DNA from: Elymus sibiricus
Lineage: Eukaryota; Streptophyta; Magnoliopsida; Poales; Poaceae
Length of the DNA stretch: 64,000 bases
Assembly: GCA_039707655.1 (NCBI GenBank)
Contig: CM077664.1
Location: forward strand, 121,494,485-121,558,484
Reading direction: 5' to 3'
The notes beneath the pieces are model-generated. The model had not been told where the DNA came from. It saw only the letters and a program-made list of their open reading frames with translations, and did no database searches. Below, piece by piece: positions 11,108 through 24,307 of the stretch (position 1 is its first letter; each line of letters begins with the position of its first letter). Both the position numbers and the translations under genes were made by a program.

Positions 11108-11340
11108 TGAAAGTGCACTCATGCACTTAATATGATTTGGGTGTTGATGACACACACTTTTATGGACTAATTTTAGTTTGCAAGTGTATTTGAGGAATTA
11201 GTGCCATATGAGTTGGTTGATGAAGATCTATAGACCCCTCAACAATTATAAGGATAAAGTTGTGGATCCCTAGAAGCTTAGAAGTATCATTTTCGATTAT
11301 TAAATTGAGTTGATAGGGATCTCACACTATTAATAGGGGA
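11108..11340 (+). repeat. Sirevirus B 3' LTR, segment 1
   Basis: Starts tgaaagtgcactcatg after the polypurine tract. Interrupted after taatagggga by the solo LTR at 11341. Confidence 0.85.
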
Positions 11341-12884
11341 TGATACATCTCCGTCGTATCTATAATTTTTGATTGCTTCATGCCAATATTTTACTATTTC
11401 CACATACTTTTAGCAACAATTTAGATGATTTTCTTGGACTAACATATTGATTCAGTGCCCAGTGCCAATTCCTGTTTGTCGCATGTTTTTTGTTTCGTAG
11501 AAAATCCATATCAAACAAAGTCCAAACACGATAAAATTTTACGGAGATTTTTTTTCTGAAAGATATGTGATTTTTGGGAAAAAGAATCAACGCAAGATAA
11601 AGCTCGAGGGGCCCACAAGCTCACATGGCGCGCCCCCTACCCTGGGGCGCACCAAGAAGGCTTGTGGCCACCTTGAAGGTCGGTTGGGGTGTCCTTCTGC
11701 CGCAAGGAAGCTAACATCCGGATAAAAATCCCCTCAAAATTTCAGCCCAATCGTAGTTACGAATCTCCAGGAATATAAGAAACGGTGAAGGGCCAGAAAA
11801 CAAAAACGCGAAACAGAAGAAAACAGAGGGAGAGAGAGATCCAATCTCGGAGGGGCTCCTGCCCTCCGGGAGCCATGGCGGCCAAGGACCAGAGGGGAAA
11901 CCCTCCTCCCATCTAGGGGGGAGACCAAGGAAGAAGAAGAAGGAGGGGCGCTCTCTCCCCCTCTCTCCCGGTGGCGCGCCGGAGTGCCGCCGGGGGAACC
12001 ATCGTGTGACGGCGATCTACTCCAACAACTCCGTCATCTTCATCAACACCTCCATCACCTTCCCTCATCTATTTTCAGCGGTCCACTCTCTCGCAACCCA
12101 CTGTACCCCCTACTTGAACATTGTGCTTTATGCTATATATTATTATCCAATGATGTGTAGCCATCCTATGATGTTTGAGTAGGTTTCTTTTGTCCTATGG
12201 GTTGATTGATGATCTTGATTGGTTTGAGTTGTATGTTTTATTTTGGTGTTGTCCTATAGTGCCTTCCATGCCGCGCACACGTGGGGGATTCCCGCTGTAG
12301 GGTGTTGCAATATGTTCATGATTCCCTTATAGTGGGTTCCGAGAGTGACAGAAGCTTAAACCCAAGTAAGGGAGTTGTTGCGTATGGGATTAAAGGGGAC
12401 TTTACACTTAAAGCTATGGTTGTGTTTTACCTTAATGATCTTTAGTAGTTGCACATGCTTGCTAGAGTTCCAATCATAAGTGCATATGATCCAAGTACGG
12501 AAAGTATGTTAGCTCATGCCTCTCCCTCATATAAAATTGCATTAATGATTACCCATCTTGTTATCAATTGCCTAGGACAATCTCGCAAATCCTACCACCA
12601 CTTTTTCACACTCGCTATACTAACTTAATTGTTCTTTTATTAAAACAGCACCTAACTTTTATTTTGTTCTTTATTATCTTGCAAACTTATCACATTACAC
12701 CTACAAAGTACTTCTAGTTTTATTACTTGTTTCTAGGTAAAGCGAACGTTAGTGTGCGTAGAGTTGTATCGGTGGTCGATAGAACTTGAGAGAATATAAA
12801 TTTTACCTTTAGCTCCTCGTTGGGTTCGACACTCTTACTTATTGGAAAAGGCTACAAACGATCCCCTATACTTGTGGGTTATCA
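11341..12884 (+). mobile_element. Gypsy solo LTR, second family
   Basis: 1544-bp LTR starting tgatacatctccgtcg and ending gtgggttatca, flanked by the perfect TSD gggga (11336-11340 and 12885-12889). Its first ~35 bp resemble the G-family LTR (both contain tctataatttttgattg), but the bodies differ. It includes ggcgcgccccctaccc near 11628 and a pyrimidine-rich R/U5-like part near 11930-12080. Internal ORFs are chance frames. Confidence 0.93.
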
Positions 12885-12889
12885 GGGGA

Positions 12890-13313
12890 CATACCAAGGT
12901 GAAGGATTTAGTTCATTCCACACTTCAAACATCATACAGAAGATAACCAAAAAGTTAGCCATGAAAAGCAATTGGAACCATGCTCTAATTTGTTTGGGAA
13001 AAACTAGTACTACCAGACTGTCTTGTACTTTGGACCAGACTATCTGGTAGCTCTTGTCTATCAAACCTAAGATCTCTTTCATGACCTGACAATCCGTTCC
13101 TCCTATATCAAACCGTCAAGTGGCTGGGACCAGACAGTCTGGTCTCTGGTGGCTCAACCCAATCACTCTAGAACCCTCTGTTGTGACCATACAATTCGAC
13201 CCTCCAGGACTAGACTGTCCGATAGAACAGGTTGTCCAGTCGAACTGGACCGGACTGTCTAATCATTTGTTCGATTACTTGACTCCCTTTATGGTCCGAT
13301 CAAACTGTTTGGT
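12890..13313 (+). repeat. Sirevirus B 3' LTR, segment 2, with family B palindromes
   Basis: Contains accagactatctggt at 13034-13048 and the perfect 15-mer accagacagtctggt at 13129-13143 (7-bp arms). Degenerate copies follow, such as gactgtccg near 13214 and accggactgtct near 13249. Ends at ttggt (13309-13313), the left TSD of Copia E. Confidence 0.82.
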
Positions 13314-15090
13314 TATTGGTAAACGTAGTAGAAAACAAAAAAAATCATCCTACGATCAAACTAGGAACACTATGAAGATGCAATAATGGTTTGGATCGGG
13401 TCGTTACCAAATCCGAGTTGCAGCGGAAGAAGAGTCAGTGTAGATTGTACTTGAAGTCCCTCGAACCATTCACAAACAATCCCTCGAACTAAAGACCGAA
13501 AACACGGCCTCTCCACAGTTTGCAAGCATACGGTCTTCACGATCCGGCAACGCTTCGCCATCCAGAGCTAATCGATGCCAGAGAATTAGAGGGAGCAGAT
13601 TAAAACCACACTAGGCTTCTAATTATGAGGACTAGAGAGGATTAGATCTAGCTCTAATTGGATCAACTAGAACTAGAACTAGTGAACTAGAGGAGGCTCC
13701 AAAACATGTGTCTCCAAGGGCCAAAATCTCTAGTATATATAGGTTGGAGGAGAGGGAAGGGGCGCCACAAGGAGAAGGAACCCCCTCCCCTTGGCCAGCC
13801 ATGAGGAGGGGGAGTTCCCCTCCAATTCGGCCTCCCCTAGTTTGTCCAACAAGCTAGGGGGGGCCCAAGTGTTATTGGGCCCTAGGGCCCAATAACTCTC
13901 CACCACTTAGCCTTTTAAGTATTTTCTTTGGCCCATTGATATTAATTAAATATAAAAGCCTCCTAATCATTATTATTGCCTTTTAGTAAAAATTTAACAT
14001 CTCCGGAAACATTTTCCACCTATAAATCAATTCTCGGTATTACCCGGTAAACCCCGAAACTCTTCCGGTAACTCCGAAACGTTTCCGGTTCCTCTCGAAA
14101 CTATTTCTAATATTAATGAAACTATTTCATAAATATTTTCTCATAACTCTTGCTCCACTAACACTCAATAGATCATGATTCCCTTAAGCTTGTGACCCTG
14201 TAGATTCAGTAAAACATAGATATGAATAAAACTCCTTTTGTTCAATGATCGATAGTGAAACCGTGGACATCCATATCAATCCCTATGAATACACGAATGC
14301 CACTCGAGTGAACCTTTGGTTATCATATGTTGTTCCCTTTGCTTCGCGATACTTTACGCAACCCGAGGTGAGATATATCGGTATCCTCTTGAGTCATTCT
14401 CATGCTCACTATATTGGTCTCCTCATTACCGGTTTTGTTCTTCTTTCTCGTTGACATGTCCCGTCATCCCTGTGACCTAGTCAGCTGTGTTTGGCTAGAA
14501 GATGATGGATGCCATCACACCGAGAGCTCCCTAAGAATATCTCCATCGTCAGGGGAGCAAATCCACCCTTGAGCTATCAAGCCCCTTATCAAACTTTCCG
14601 ATGAACCTGTAAGTTGTCGTTATGATCACCATGTTACAGATGACATTTGAGCAACCCCAAAGTCCATCATACGGTAAGAAGTGACTACGATACTCTCATG
14701 GTCTAACGAACTAAAGCATATGCTAACTCTCCGTGTTATAATGATTGACTTGTGATATGATTGTATCTCAAAGTATATCAAGCAAGTTTGGGTCAATTCA
14801 ATATGATCGTTCTTCCAATGTCATATTCTCAAAGTTGTTTTAGGACTATCATTACAATTAATGATATCCTAAGATCCAGAAAACATGATCACTAACAACA
14901 CTTGAGCTAGTCTTAGTGGTGAGACTAGGAATCAGGTTTTAGCGTTTATCATTCCACACGTGCATATGAGTTTTCCACTGAATCGCACATTCCAGGATAA
15001 TAGCAGTTATAGCATAGAATATAAACTCTTAATTGTAAACATGGAAATATAATAATACAATAGTATTGCCTCTAGGGCATATTTCCAATA
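13314..15090 (-). repeat. Copia E 3' LTR (left copy)
   Basis: Left boundary reads ta instead of the canonical tg; right boundary ends ccaata instead of ccaaca. Both fit point mutation with age. A minus-strand TATA-like ctatatatac lies about 13733-13742. The adjoining gactcccacttg (15091 on) is the minus-strand polypurine tract caagtgggagtc. Confidence 0.88.
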
Positions 15091-18000
15091 GACTCCCACT
15101 TGCACTAGAGTCAATAATATAGTTAGCACATTTTCCTTTTACACCAATGGCAATCCGGTGTTAGTTCATGCTTTGCTTGTGGAATAGCCTTCATCTTCTC
15201 AAATCTGACAAGTTCAGATCCGAGTGTATCTTTGCATTTCCTTGCATCTTTCATGCTTCCACAAAATTCATAATTTGCATGGAAATAGCTTTGTATGTCT
15301 TGAATCACTGGTAGGACCTTTGATTCCTAAGACTGAACTCTGGAATCATACCAAGTTCATGAATGAACTACTTGATCCATCACCCCCCATTATTGCTTCT
15401 AAAGCATCAACATACTTAGCCTTTGTCATAGAATTTGCCACGGTAACCTTCTTGGACCAATTCCAACTTACCACGCCACCATTTAATGTATTACACATAT
15501 CCTTTAATTGAACTCGAAAATCACTTGGAGCACTGATGAAGACTTCATCGATGTAACTACTTACAACGAGTCTTGTATTGACGTAACTTCTTACATCAAT
15601 CTCTTCATTTTCTCCGTATGCGAGAAACATGTCATATATCTTACTCTAGTACTCAATGACATTTTCACTGTTGTCCTATGATCAACTATTTGACCATTCT
15701 GGTAACTTTACTCACTACTTACTTGGAGTACTGGAAATATCTGGTTTGTTTATATACCATGGAATACATGATTAATTCACAACACAACTGTGAGTGAAAT
15801 CTCAATCATGTACTTTGCTCATTAGTATTCCAAATACTATTTTTTGCTTAAAACTCTTTCCATGTGACCTCAGCAAGAAACTCTTCTTGACGTTTTTATA
15901 CTAAACCATTTTAGTATCTTGTCAATATGTATTTGGCTAACCCCGATTAGGCACTACTATCTGCAGAGATTATTATGCCTAATACCAAGCCTATATTGCC
16001 TAAGCATTTCACTGAAAAACTAGTTTCAATATATCCTAATTTGTGTCAAGAAATTTATAATTTCCCATCTATACAATGTGTCATGCACATAGTGTTTAGA
16101 AATATTTTCATGCTCCCACTTACTTTCTTGTAAATACAAGCATCTTCGCTTTCCTCAATGAATCAAATTATTTGACCATTTCATCAGAACGAAGATTCCA
16201 ACTCCACTATGCTTGCTTCAGTCCATTATAGGATCTCTTGAAGTTTGCACACTTACTAGCATCCTTTGGATTGACAAAATTACCTTGGACCATATCATAT
16301 ACAACCCTGGTTCTAATTCCATCTCATGGGAATCCTTTTGACATCGATCTATTGTATCTCATAATTGAAATATGTAGTAATTGCTAGTTTAACCCGAACT
16401 GACTTTAAGCATTGCTATGACGAGACAATCTCGTCGTAGTCAATTCCTTGATCTTGTCATAAACTATTGGGACAATTACATTTGTGCCCTTAATTGGAGC
16501 CCACTACTCAAATTTGCCCCTAATTTTGAAGTGTGCTCAAATTTGCCCCTCTGCCGTTAAGTCCAGTTATAGAAATGCCCTTCCGTCCAGTACTGTAGCA
16601 CTTTCCGTCTGCTACAGTACACAGAGGCCTCTGACGGTCAAAGGCCTTTGACTGGACGGAAGGGCATTTCTTTAAGGTGACTTAATGGCAGAGGGGCAAA
16701 TTTGAGCACACTTCGAAATTAGGGGCAAATCTGAGTAGGTGGTTCGAGTTAGGGGCTGAAATGTAAATGACCCTAAACTATTTGTAACTAGTCAAGCTTC
16801 ATAAAACATTTTTATCTTTGTCAGTTTATAGATCCATTTAGACTCTAAGTCTTCCGGAGGGTTCATCAAGTTCTAAACTTGAATTATGTATATGGATAAT
16901 ATCTCAGATTATTTTGGCATGTAGCCAATTCCAGAGTCAGGGCCCATCAATGCTTCTTTGTGTATTATAGGTTCATTGTTTGTTCAACAATATCTCGCCT
17001 GCACACCATGAAGGTTTGCACGAGTTTGTCCAACCTATATAATTCAGCTGCAATTTCGACCAAAGTCTCTATATCTCATGTAGAGGCTTCCGTATTAGTC
17101 ATGGTAGGAAATCCTGGAACTACTTCCAGTGTTTCTTTTCTTTGACCTGATGACGAAGAATCTATAATCCCGTCGAGTTGCACTGTCTTCCCACTCACTC
17201 TTTTGTAGAAAACATTTTCTTTAAAATTTATCGCACTCTGTGGCAAAACACTTTGCCTCGGCGTAGTGATAGAGGAATACCCAACTATTTGGGATAACCT
17301 ACAAAGTAGCACTTATCTGACTTGGGAAATAAATTCGTACACATTTTACTCATTTATTATATTCCCAAATGTTAAGAAAAGACCAAATGATTTGGCATAC
17401 CATATCATATCTTATATGGCGTCATTTCAACAGATTTGATGGCGCTCTTTTTCAGTGTAAAAGCCACCGTCTCTAAAGCATCACATTAAAAATATTGGCA
17501 AATTGATTTAATGTCATCTTTGACCTTACCATGTTATACATGGTTCGATTACATCTACTCAGACACACCACTCACAGTGATGTTCCAGGAGGTGCAAGTT
17601 AAGAAACTCTTTTCACAACTCATCAGACAATTGCTAAACTTGTAACTCAAATATTCCTTTCTTCAATCCAATTGTAGAAACATAATTTTCTTGTCACAAT
17701 ATTTTCTACTTCATCCTAAAAACCTTTTGAAACATTTCAAAGGATCCAGATTTATGTTTGAATTAGTAAATATAAATATCTACTTGAGTCATCCTTGAAG
17801 ATAGATAAATCCACTGCTTGCAACAACACTTATTGGTCTACACGCATCAACATGCATGTTTCCAATTATTTTGTTGCTCATTCTTTTATGGCCTGTGAAC
17901 GGTATTTTAGTTTACTTCACCATTTGGACAAAAGTTGCAAGTGTCAGATGATTCATAATCAGATGACTTCAAAATCCATCACTATGGAATTTCTCCATGC

Positions 18001-19650
18001 GGGTTTCTCCAATGTGACTAAATGCAGTGCCACACATATGCGGTATTCTTTTAGTCTTGCGAGATTTAGCGTCAGTGTTATGGATGTTCAATTTTATCAT
18101 CAATATTCATAACATACATCCTATTCACAATAGGAGTATGGCCTTTTAGTCATTCATAACAACGAACAAATAATTATTCTCTTATGAACAACCCCTTTTG
18201 CAATAAGCATTATGCAATAGGCTAGAGTATACAAAACTCTAAAATGAATTATGAAAAATAAATATAGAGGTAATACACTAATGGGAATTACTGATCTTTT
18301 ACAAAGTTTCCATCATGTATTTCAACCTCATTATTTGTTGGTCATTTAGGCCGTAGTAGTTCTTGCATCGATTCGCAACAACATGCAATCGAGTCGGTAT
18401 CCTTTGAGATCAACCAAAAAATTAGTGATTAACAATTTTAACCACAATTCTCAAGAATTACAATTTCTTAACCAACTTTCTTTACATCTATAACTTGTAT
18501 GACCTTCATACCTGAGCTGAAAATTCCAGTCTTCTTTCTTTTTGCCTTTTTACTTCTTATAGTTTTACTTCCAATTTTTCTCCTACTTACAGAAGAAGCA
18601 TCTACCTTTTAAGAGTGGCGTGAGCCCCGAACTTCCCTAGGAATGTAAGTCTCACTACATCCTTCAGAATTGTTCTTTCTCTTTAAGTTCTCACCATCAA
18701 CACATGACTGGTATTCTTTCGGATCCTACGCATTTTAGTCTTAAACATAGTTGAACGCTTCACTAGAACTTGCAAGCAAACACTTCTTAAGATATCACAT
18801 ATCTTTTAGCCTTTGTCTGTTTTTGAAAAACATTTTTAAGTTCCAAGAATATCATATGACTATCCCAAACATTTTGAAGTTCGGCTCTCTTGGAAGCAAG
18901 TAAACCGTAATAGGATTCTAGCCTTTTGGATCGAAAGACATGAGTCTCATTATCCACGGCATCTACGGGGGAGTATTGAAAGCATGCAATAGGACAAAAT
19001 CCTTCTCGACACTCTAGAGGATGATCCTCTCATTATGCTTACCAATCGTAAAGGTCCAAATAGATAATAATAACAGCTAATCAATTTCAATAGGAACGGT
19101 GGATCCGCGAGCAATTATTCTACAATTATAATCCAAACTACACATAGAAATTGTTCATAATTTAAGGTGGACTAGTGTTTAAACAGTTTTAACATAAAGT
19201 GCGCTCCCACTCAAATCAATATCTCTCATAATTGGAAGTGAGTGATTCAAGACCCTGAACTTATTCACAGCCATTGATGTGGACATTACTGATGACGTGA
19301 ATTTCAACCAGTGGGCAAACTTGCCGATCATGTCTCCATATGACTCTTGTTCATCTTTCGATGCTTTGTGCTCCGAGCTCAGAACGGTTCTGCTAGAACT
19401 TCAAGACAACTGAGTGTTTCCGGTGTGAGGTCTAACCTTCACCTGCCTTACACCTCATGATCCGTTCGTACTCATGTGGACATGACATACCCCGAAAAGC
19501 TACATGTTATAGACGGTTGCTACACTGGGAAGAGCACTAACAACTTGATATTTTCAGTGAGAGATCACCCTAATAATCGACTACTGTGCAATCAAAAGGG
19601 TGCAATCAAAAAGGGATAAACATCTTAGACAATTCATAATAGCATGATAT
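15091..19650 (-). pseudogene. Copia E gag-pol relic
   Basis: Collinear with Copia D pol but full of stops and frameshifts. At 15346-15630 the minus strand gives an RNase H-like stretch (MFLAYGENEE, LNGGVVSWNWSKK) matching VYGGDEEL and LNGGAVDWKSSKQ of D. At 17076-17312 it gives a post-integrase stretch (KENVFYKRVSGKTVQLD) matching the KEVSGRTVQL segment of D. Order and spacing fit an antisense pol. Two E-specific features intervene, a MITE at 16469-16773 and tandem repeats near 19724. No product is possible. Confidence 0.65.
16469..16773. mobile_element. MITE with 9-bp target duplication (Mutator-like)
   Basis: 305 bp with long terminal inverted repeats: the left end gggacaattacatttgtgcc pairs with the right end ggctgaaatgtaaatgaccc. 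Inner arms also pair (caaatttgcccct with ggggcaaatttga). It is flanked by the perfect 9-bp duplication taaactatt (16460-16468 and 16774-16782). A 9-bp TSD points to Mutator-type mobilisation. No coding capacity. Confidence 0.85.
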
Positions 19651-19723
19651 GGTATAGACCTTGGCGCCGGGAAGTCTTCACGGTCTTCATGAATCTTCAA
19701 TTGAAACGTCGCCGTGGCGGCAG

Positions 19724-19855
19724 AAAAATTGTTGTTGTGGCAGCCGTTTCAAAAACGCTGTCGTGGTAGCTATTTCAGAAATCGTTGTCGTACCAACTGT
19801 TTCCAAAATGCTGCCATGGCACCAATTTCAGAAATTGCTGCCATGGCACACAAAA
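19724..19855. repeat. Tandem repeat, ~27-bp unit, about five copies
   Basis: Diverged units alternate a tgctg(c/t)c(a/g)tgg core with a tttcaga spacer, for example aaaatgctgccatggcacc then aaattgctgccatggcac. It lies in the leader region of Copia E and is absent at the matching place in D (about 60500-60600). Confidence 0.7.
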
Positions 19856-20573
19856 AATTAGCCCATCCTGCTCTGCGCCTGGTGAAGCCTCCTTGCGACG
19901 GGCTCTTCCGTAGTAAGTCTGTCACTCCCATCGATAAAAATAAAATGACGAGGTTGGCACGCATGTCATTAAAGTGACAATCCTTTGGCTCCAGCCATCA
20001 TACCGTACTGTGACGCGCAGGTCACTTAACATTACATGATATAACCATCTCATACATAAACTCATTATCATGACGAAGTCTATACCACATCACATGCATC
20101 CTGCAAAACCAAGTTAGACGTCCTCTAATCGGTTTGGCAAATTTTAATTTACGTGGCTTCTAGAGTTTCCGGAGAACTCTAGCTACCTACAACCACCATT
20201 AAGGCGATAATTCTTGTTGCTAGATTAACTTTGCGGGGCGTGTGAGGGAAGAGACTTAATTAAAAATCTATAGCCCCACACTAAACTTCATCTATACGCA
20301 TGATCCCCATGAAGATCATCCATCTTCATTGCCCTCTTGTGTTTGCGACAGTTCACTATTCTTGACTATGATGTAGCCCAAAGAACTGTTAGCAGATCGT
20401 CGATAGCCAGAGCCAATCGATTGTCAGAACTTTGTACAAAGCTACATCATACCGCCAATGAACTAAACCGAAGCAACACTTGAGGGAAGCAAAACAAGAT
20501 CATCAAACCCTCACATCCACATGTGATCAAGATCGAAACCTGCATCTTCTCATAGAGCCTCTGATGATGCCAC
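19856..20573 (-). other. Copia E 5' leader with primer-binding site
   Basis: Noncoding leader between LTR and gag on the minus strand. The bases next to the right LTR read tggcatcatcagag in element orientation, a Met-type primer-binding site. Confidence 0.6.
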
Positions 20574-22340
20574 TGTTGGAAAACATAGTAGAAAACAAAA
20601 AAATTGTCCTACGATCAAACCAGGAACACTATGAAGATGCAATAACAGTTTGGGTCAGATCGTTACCAACTCTGAGATGCAGCAGAAGAAGAGTCGGTGT
20701 AGATCGTACTTGAAGTCCCTCGAACCATTCATGAACGACCCCTCGAACAGAAGACCGAAAGCACCACCTCTCCACAGTTTGCAAGCGTACGGTCTTCACG
20801 ATCCGGCAGCGCTTCGCCGCCCAGAGCTAATTGATGCCAGAGAATTAGAGGGTGAATATTAGAACCACACTAGGCTTATAATTATGAGGACTAGAGAGGA
20901 TTAGACCTAGCTCTAATTGGATCAACTAGAACTAGAACTAGTGAACTAGAGGAGGCTCCAAAACTTGTGTCTCCAAGGGCCAAAATCTCTACTATATATA
21001 GGTTGGAGGAGAGGGAGGGGGTACCACAAGGGGAAGGAAACCCCCCCCCCCCTTGGCCAGCCAAGAGGAGGGGGAGTTACCCTCCAATCCGGCCTTCCCT
21101 AGCTTGTCCAACAAGCTAGGGGGGCGCCCCAAGTGTTATTGGGCCCTAGGGCCCAATAACTCTCCACCACTTGGCCTTTTAAGTATTTTCTTTGGCCGAT
21201 TGATATTAATTAAATATAAAAGCCTCCTAATCATTATTAGAGCATTTTATTAATAATTTAACATCTCTAAAAACATTTTCCACCTATATCAATTCTCGGT
21301 AAACCCCGAAACTCTTCCGGTAACTCGGAAACGCTTTCCGTTCCTCTCGAAACTATTTCTAGTATTAATGAAACTATATCATAAATATTTTCTCATTACT
21401 CCTGTTAAATAACTCTTAGCAAATCGTGTGTCCCTTAAGCTTGTGACCCTGTAGGTTCAGTAAAACATATACATGAACAAAACTCCTTTCGTTCAATGAT
21501 CGATAGCGGAACCGTGGACATCCATATCAATCCCTATGAATACACGAATGACATTCGAGTGGACCTTTGGTTATCATGTGGTTTTCCCTTTGCTTCATGA
21601 TACTTTCCAAACCCGAGGTGAGATATATCGGTATCCTTTTGAGTCATTTTCATGCTCACTATACCGGTCTCCTCGTTACCGGTTTTGTTCTTCTTTCTTG
21701 TTGACATGTTCTGGCATCCCTGTGACCTAGTCACCTGTGTCTGCCCAGATGATGATGGATGCCATCACACCGAGAGGGCCCTAAGAATATCTCTCCATCG
21801 TCGGAGGAGCAAATCCCACTCTTGAGCTATCTAGCCCCTTGTCAATCTTTCTGATGAACCTATAAGTTGTCGTTATGATCACTGTGTTACAGATGACGCT
21901 TGAGCAACCCCAAAGTCCATCGTACGGTAAGAACTGACTACGATACTCTCATGTTCGAAGGAACTAAAGCATATGTTAACTATCCGTGTTATAACGATTG
22001 ACTTGTGACGATTGTATCTCAAAGTATAACAAACAAGTTTGGGTCAATTCAATATGATCGTTCTTCAACGTCATATTCTCAAAGTTGTTTTAGGACTATC
22101 GTTATACTTAATGATATCCTAAGATCCGGAAAACATGATCACTAACAACACTTGAGCTAGTCTTAGAGGCGAGACTAGGAATCAAGTTTTACCATTTATC
22201 ATTCCACACGTGCATATGAGTTTTCCACTGAATCGCACATTCCAGGATCATGGAAGTTATAGCATAGAATATAGACTCTTAATTATAAATATGGAAATCT
22301 AATAATACAATAGTATTGCCTCTATGGCATATTTCCAACA
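20574..22340 (-). repeat. Copia E 5' LTR (right copy)
   Basis: 1767 bp with canonical tg...ca ends (tgttggaaaac to tttccaaca). Matches 13314-15090 with many substitutions and small indels. Confidence 0.9.
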
Positions 22341-22345
22341 TTGGT

Positions 22346-22778
22346 CCCCCGGACCAGATTGTCCGGTAGGTAAAATTTCCGTGGTATCTCAAATTCCCCA
22401 CCGCTGACTAAACTGTCTGGTCCAGATCAACCAAACTGTTCGGTAGTGCATTTTTTTTACTAAATAACTAGTTTTCACCTACCACCGTAAATACCCGTTC
22501 TCACTTCCAGTTAGGGTTACTCGTTGAGCATATTTCATATCCATTCACATTCTTCTCCATGTCTCGCAAACCCTAATTTATTGATTATCGGGGAGGTTCT
22601 TGGAGAGATTCAAGGGGAAAGCATATGAAAACAAGATCTACTCATTCCTCACACTTTGACCAATCACTTTTTTGGTTTGAGCTTGATTTGGATCCTTGGC
22701 ACTTGTCTTGTGTTCTCTTGGAGATTGGATACTCCTAGGTGGTAGGAGTTATTCAAGGAGGAATTTGTGGTTTACCCC
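22346..22778 (+). repeat. Sirevirus B 3' LTR, segment 3
   Basis: Continues the LTR after Copia E. It carries family B palindrome copies (ggaccagattgtccgg near 22361; aaactgtctggtccag near 22408) and ends at acccc, the left flank of G. Confidence 0.8.
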
Positions 22779-24307
22779 TGCTACTTGTAGACTGCGTTGG
22801 TATTTCCCTGAAGAGGAGAGGATGATGCAGTATAGTAGAGATAAGTATTTCCCTCAGTTAAGAACCAAGGTTATCAATCCAGTAGGAGAACCATGCAAAA
22901 TCCTTTAGCAGCACCTGCACACACAAAAGCAAACACTTGCACCCAACGCAAATAAGAGGGTTGTCAATCCTCTTAGCGGTTATTTGCAAGGATTAATTCT
23001 GATAGTGATAGATAGATAAACTAAAATACTAAATAAAATAAAATAAAATAAATTGCAGTAAGGTATTTTTGGTTTAAATATATGATAAAAGTAGACCCGG
23101 GGGCCATAGTTTTCACTAGAGGCTTCTCTCTCGAACACATGGCATACGGTGGGTAAACAAATTACTGTTGGGCAATTGATAGAAAAGCAAATAATTATAA
23201 TGAATTCATGGCAATGATCATGTATATAGGCATCACGTCCGAGACAAGTAGACCGACTCCTGCCTGCATCTACTACTATTACTCCACCCATCGTCCGCTA
23301 TCCAGCATGCATCTACGGTATTAAGTATGAAACAGAGTAACGCCTTAAGCAATATGACATGATGTAGACAAAGTAAACTCAAGCAATATGATTAAACCCC
23401 ATCTTTTTATCCTTAATGGCAACAATACAAATACATGTCATGTCCCTTTTTGTCACTGGGATTGAGCACCGCAAGATTGAACCCATCACAAAGCACCTAT
23501 CCCATTGCAAGATAAACCAATCTAGTTGGCCAAACCAAATCGATAGATCAGAGAGAAATACAAAGCTATAACAATCATGCATAAAAGAGTTCAGAGAAGA
23601 CTCAAATATTTCTCATGAATAATCTGATCATAAACTCACAATTCATCGGATCCCAACAAACACACCGCAAAAGAAGATTACATCGGATAGAACTCCAAGA
23701 ACATCGACGAGAACATGGTATTGAAGATCAAAGAGAGAGAAGAAGCCATCTAGCTACTAGCTATGGACTCGAAGATCGGTGGTAAACTACTCACACATCA
23801 TCGGAAGGGCAGCAAGGTTGATGAAGAAGCCCTCCGTGATCGATTCCCCCTCCGGCAGAGTAGCGGAAAAGGCCTCCAGATGGAATCATGGAAGAAGAGA
23901 GGGTTGCGGAAGAGGAAAGGTTCTCTCTTCTGTCCCTCTGGTATATTGGGAATATTTGGGAATTTATAGCGCTGGAATTAGGTCAGGAGGGGCTACTACC
24001 CCCCAGGGCGCGTCTCTCGAGCTTGTCGCTCCCTGTGGCTCCTTTGGTGTTCTCTCGAAGCTTCGTGGGTCTCTTCTGGTCCAGAAAAAATTAATCCAAA
24101 GTTTTCTTCTCGTTTGGACTTTTTTGATAATGATTTTCTGAAAAGACAAAAACAAGCAAAAAACAGTAACTGGCACTGGGCACTGGGTTAATAGGTTAGT
24201 CCCAAAAAATGATATATAATGGCATATAATTGCATATAAAACATCCAAGATTGATACTATAATAGCATGGAACAATCAAAAATTATAGATACGTTGGAGA
24301 CGTATCA
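22779..24307 (-). repeat. Gypsy G 3' LTR
   Basis: 1529 bp. Differs from the 5' LTR by small deletions in the GC-rich part near 24000 and scattered substitutions. The adjoining agcatccccaagctt (24308 on) is the minus-strand purine tract aagcttggggatgct. Confidence 0.9.

Larger units (their letters stand above)
13314..22340 (-). mobile_element. Old Copia retrotransposon E (BARE/Angela-related)
   Basis: 9027 bp, minus strand, flanked by the perfect TSD ttggt (13309-13313 and 22341-22345). The two LTRs (1777 and 1767 bp) have clearly more differences than those of D. In element orientation the LTR starts tattggaaatatgcccta or tgttggaaatatgccata, sharing atatgcccta with D and BARE. The other LTR end in + orientation (aacatagtagaaaac) resembles that of D (aacgcgacagaaaac), so E is an older relative of D. 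Its interior is too degraded for continuous ORFs and contains a MITE. Confidence 0.9.
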
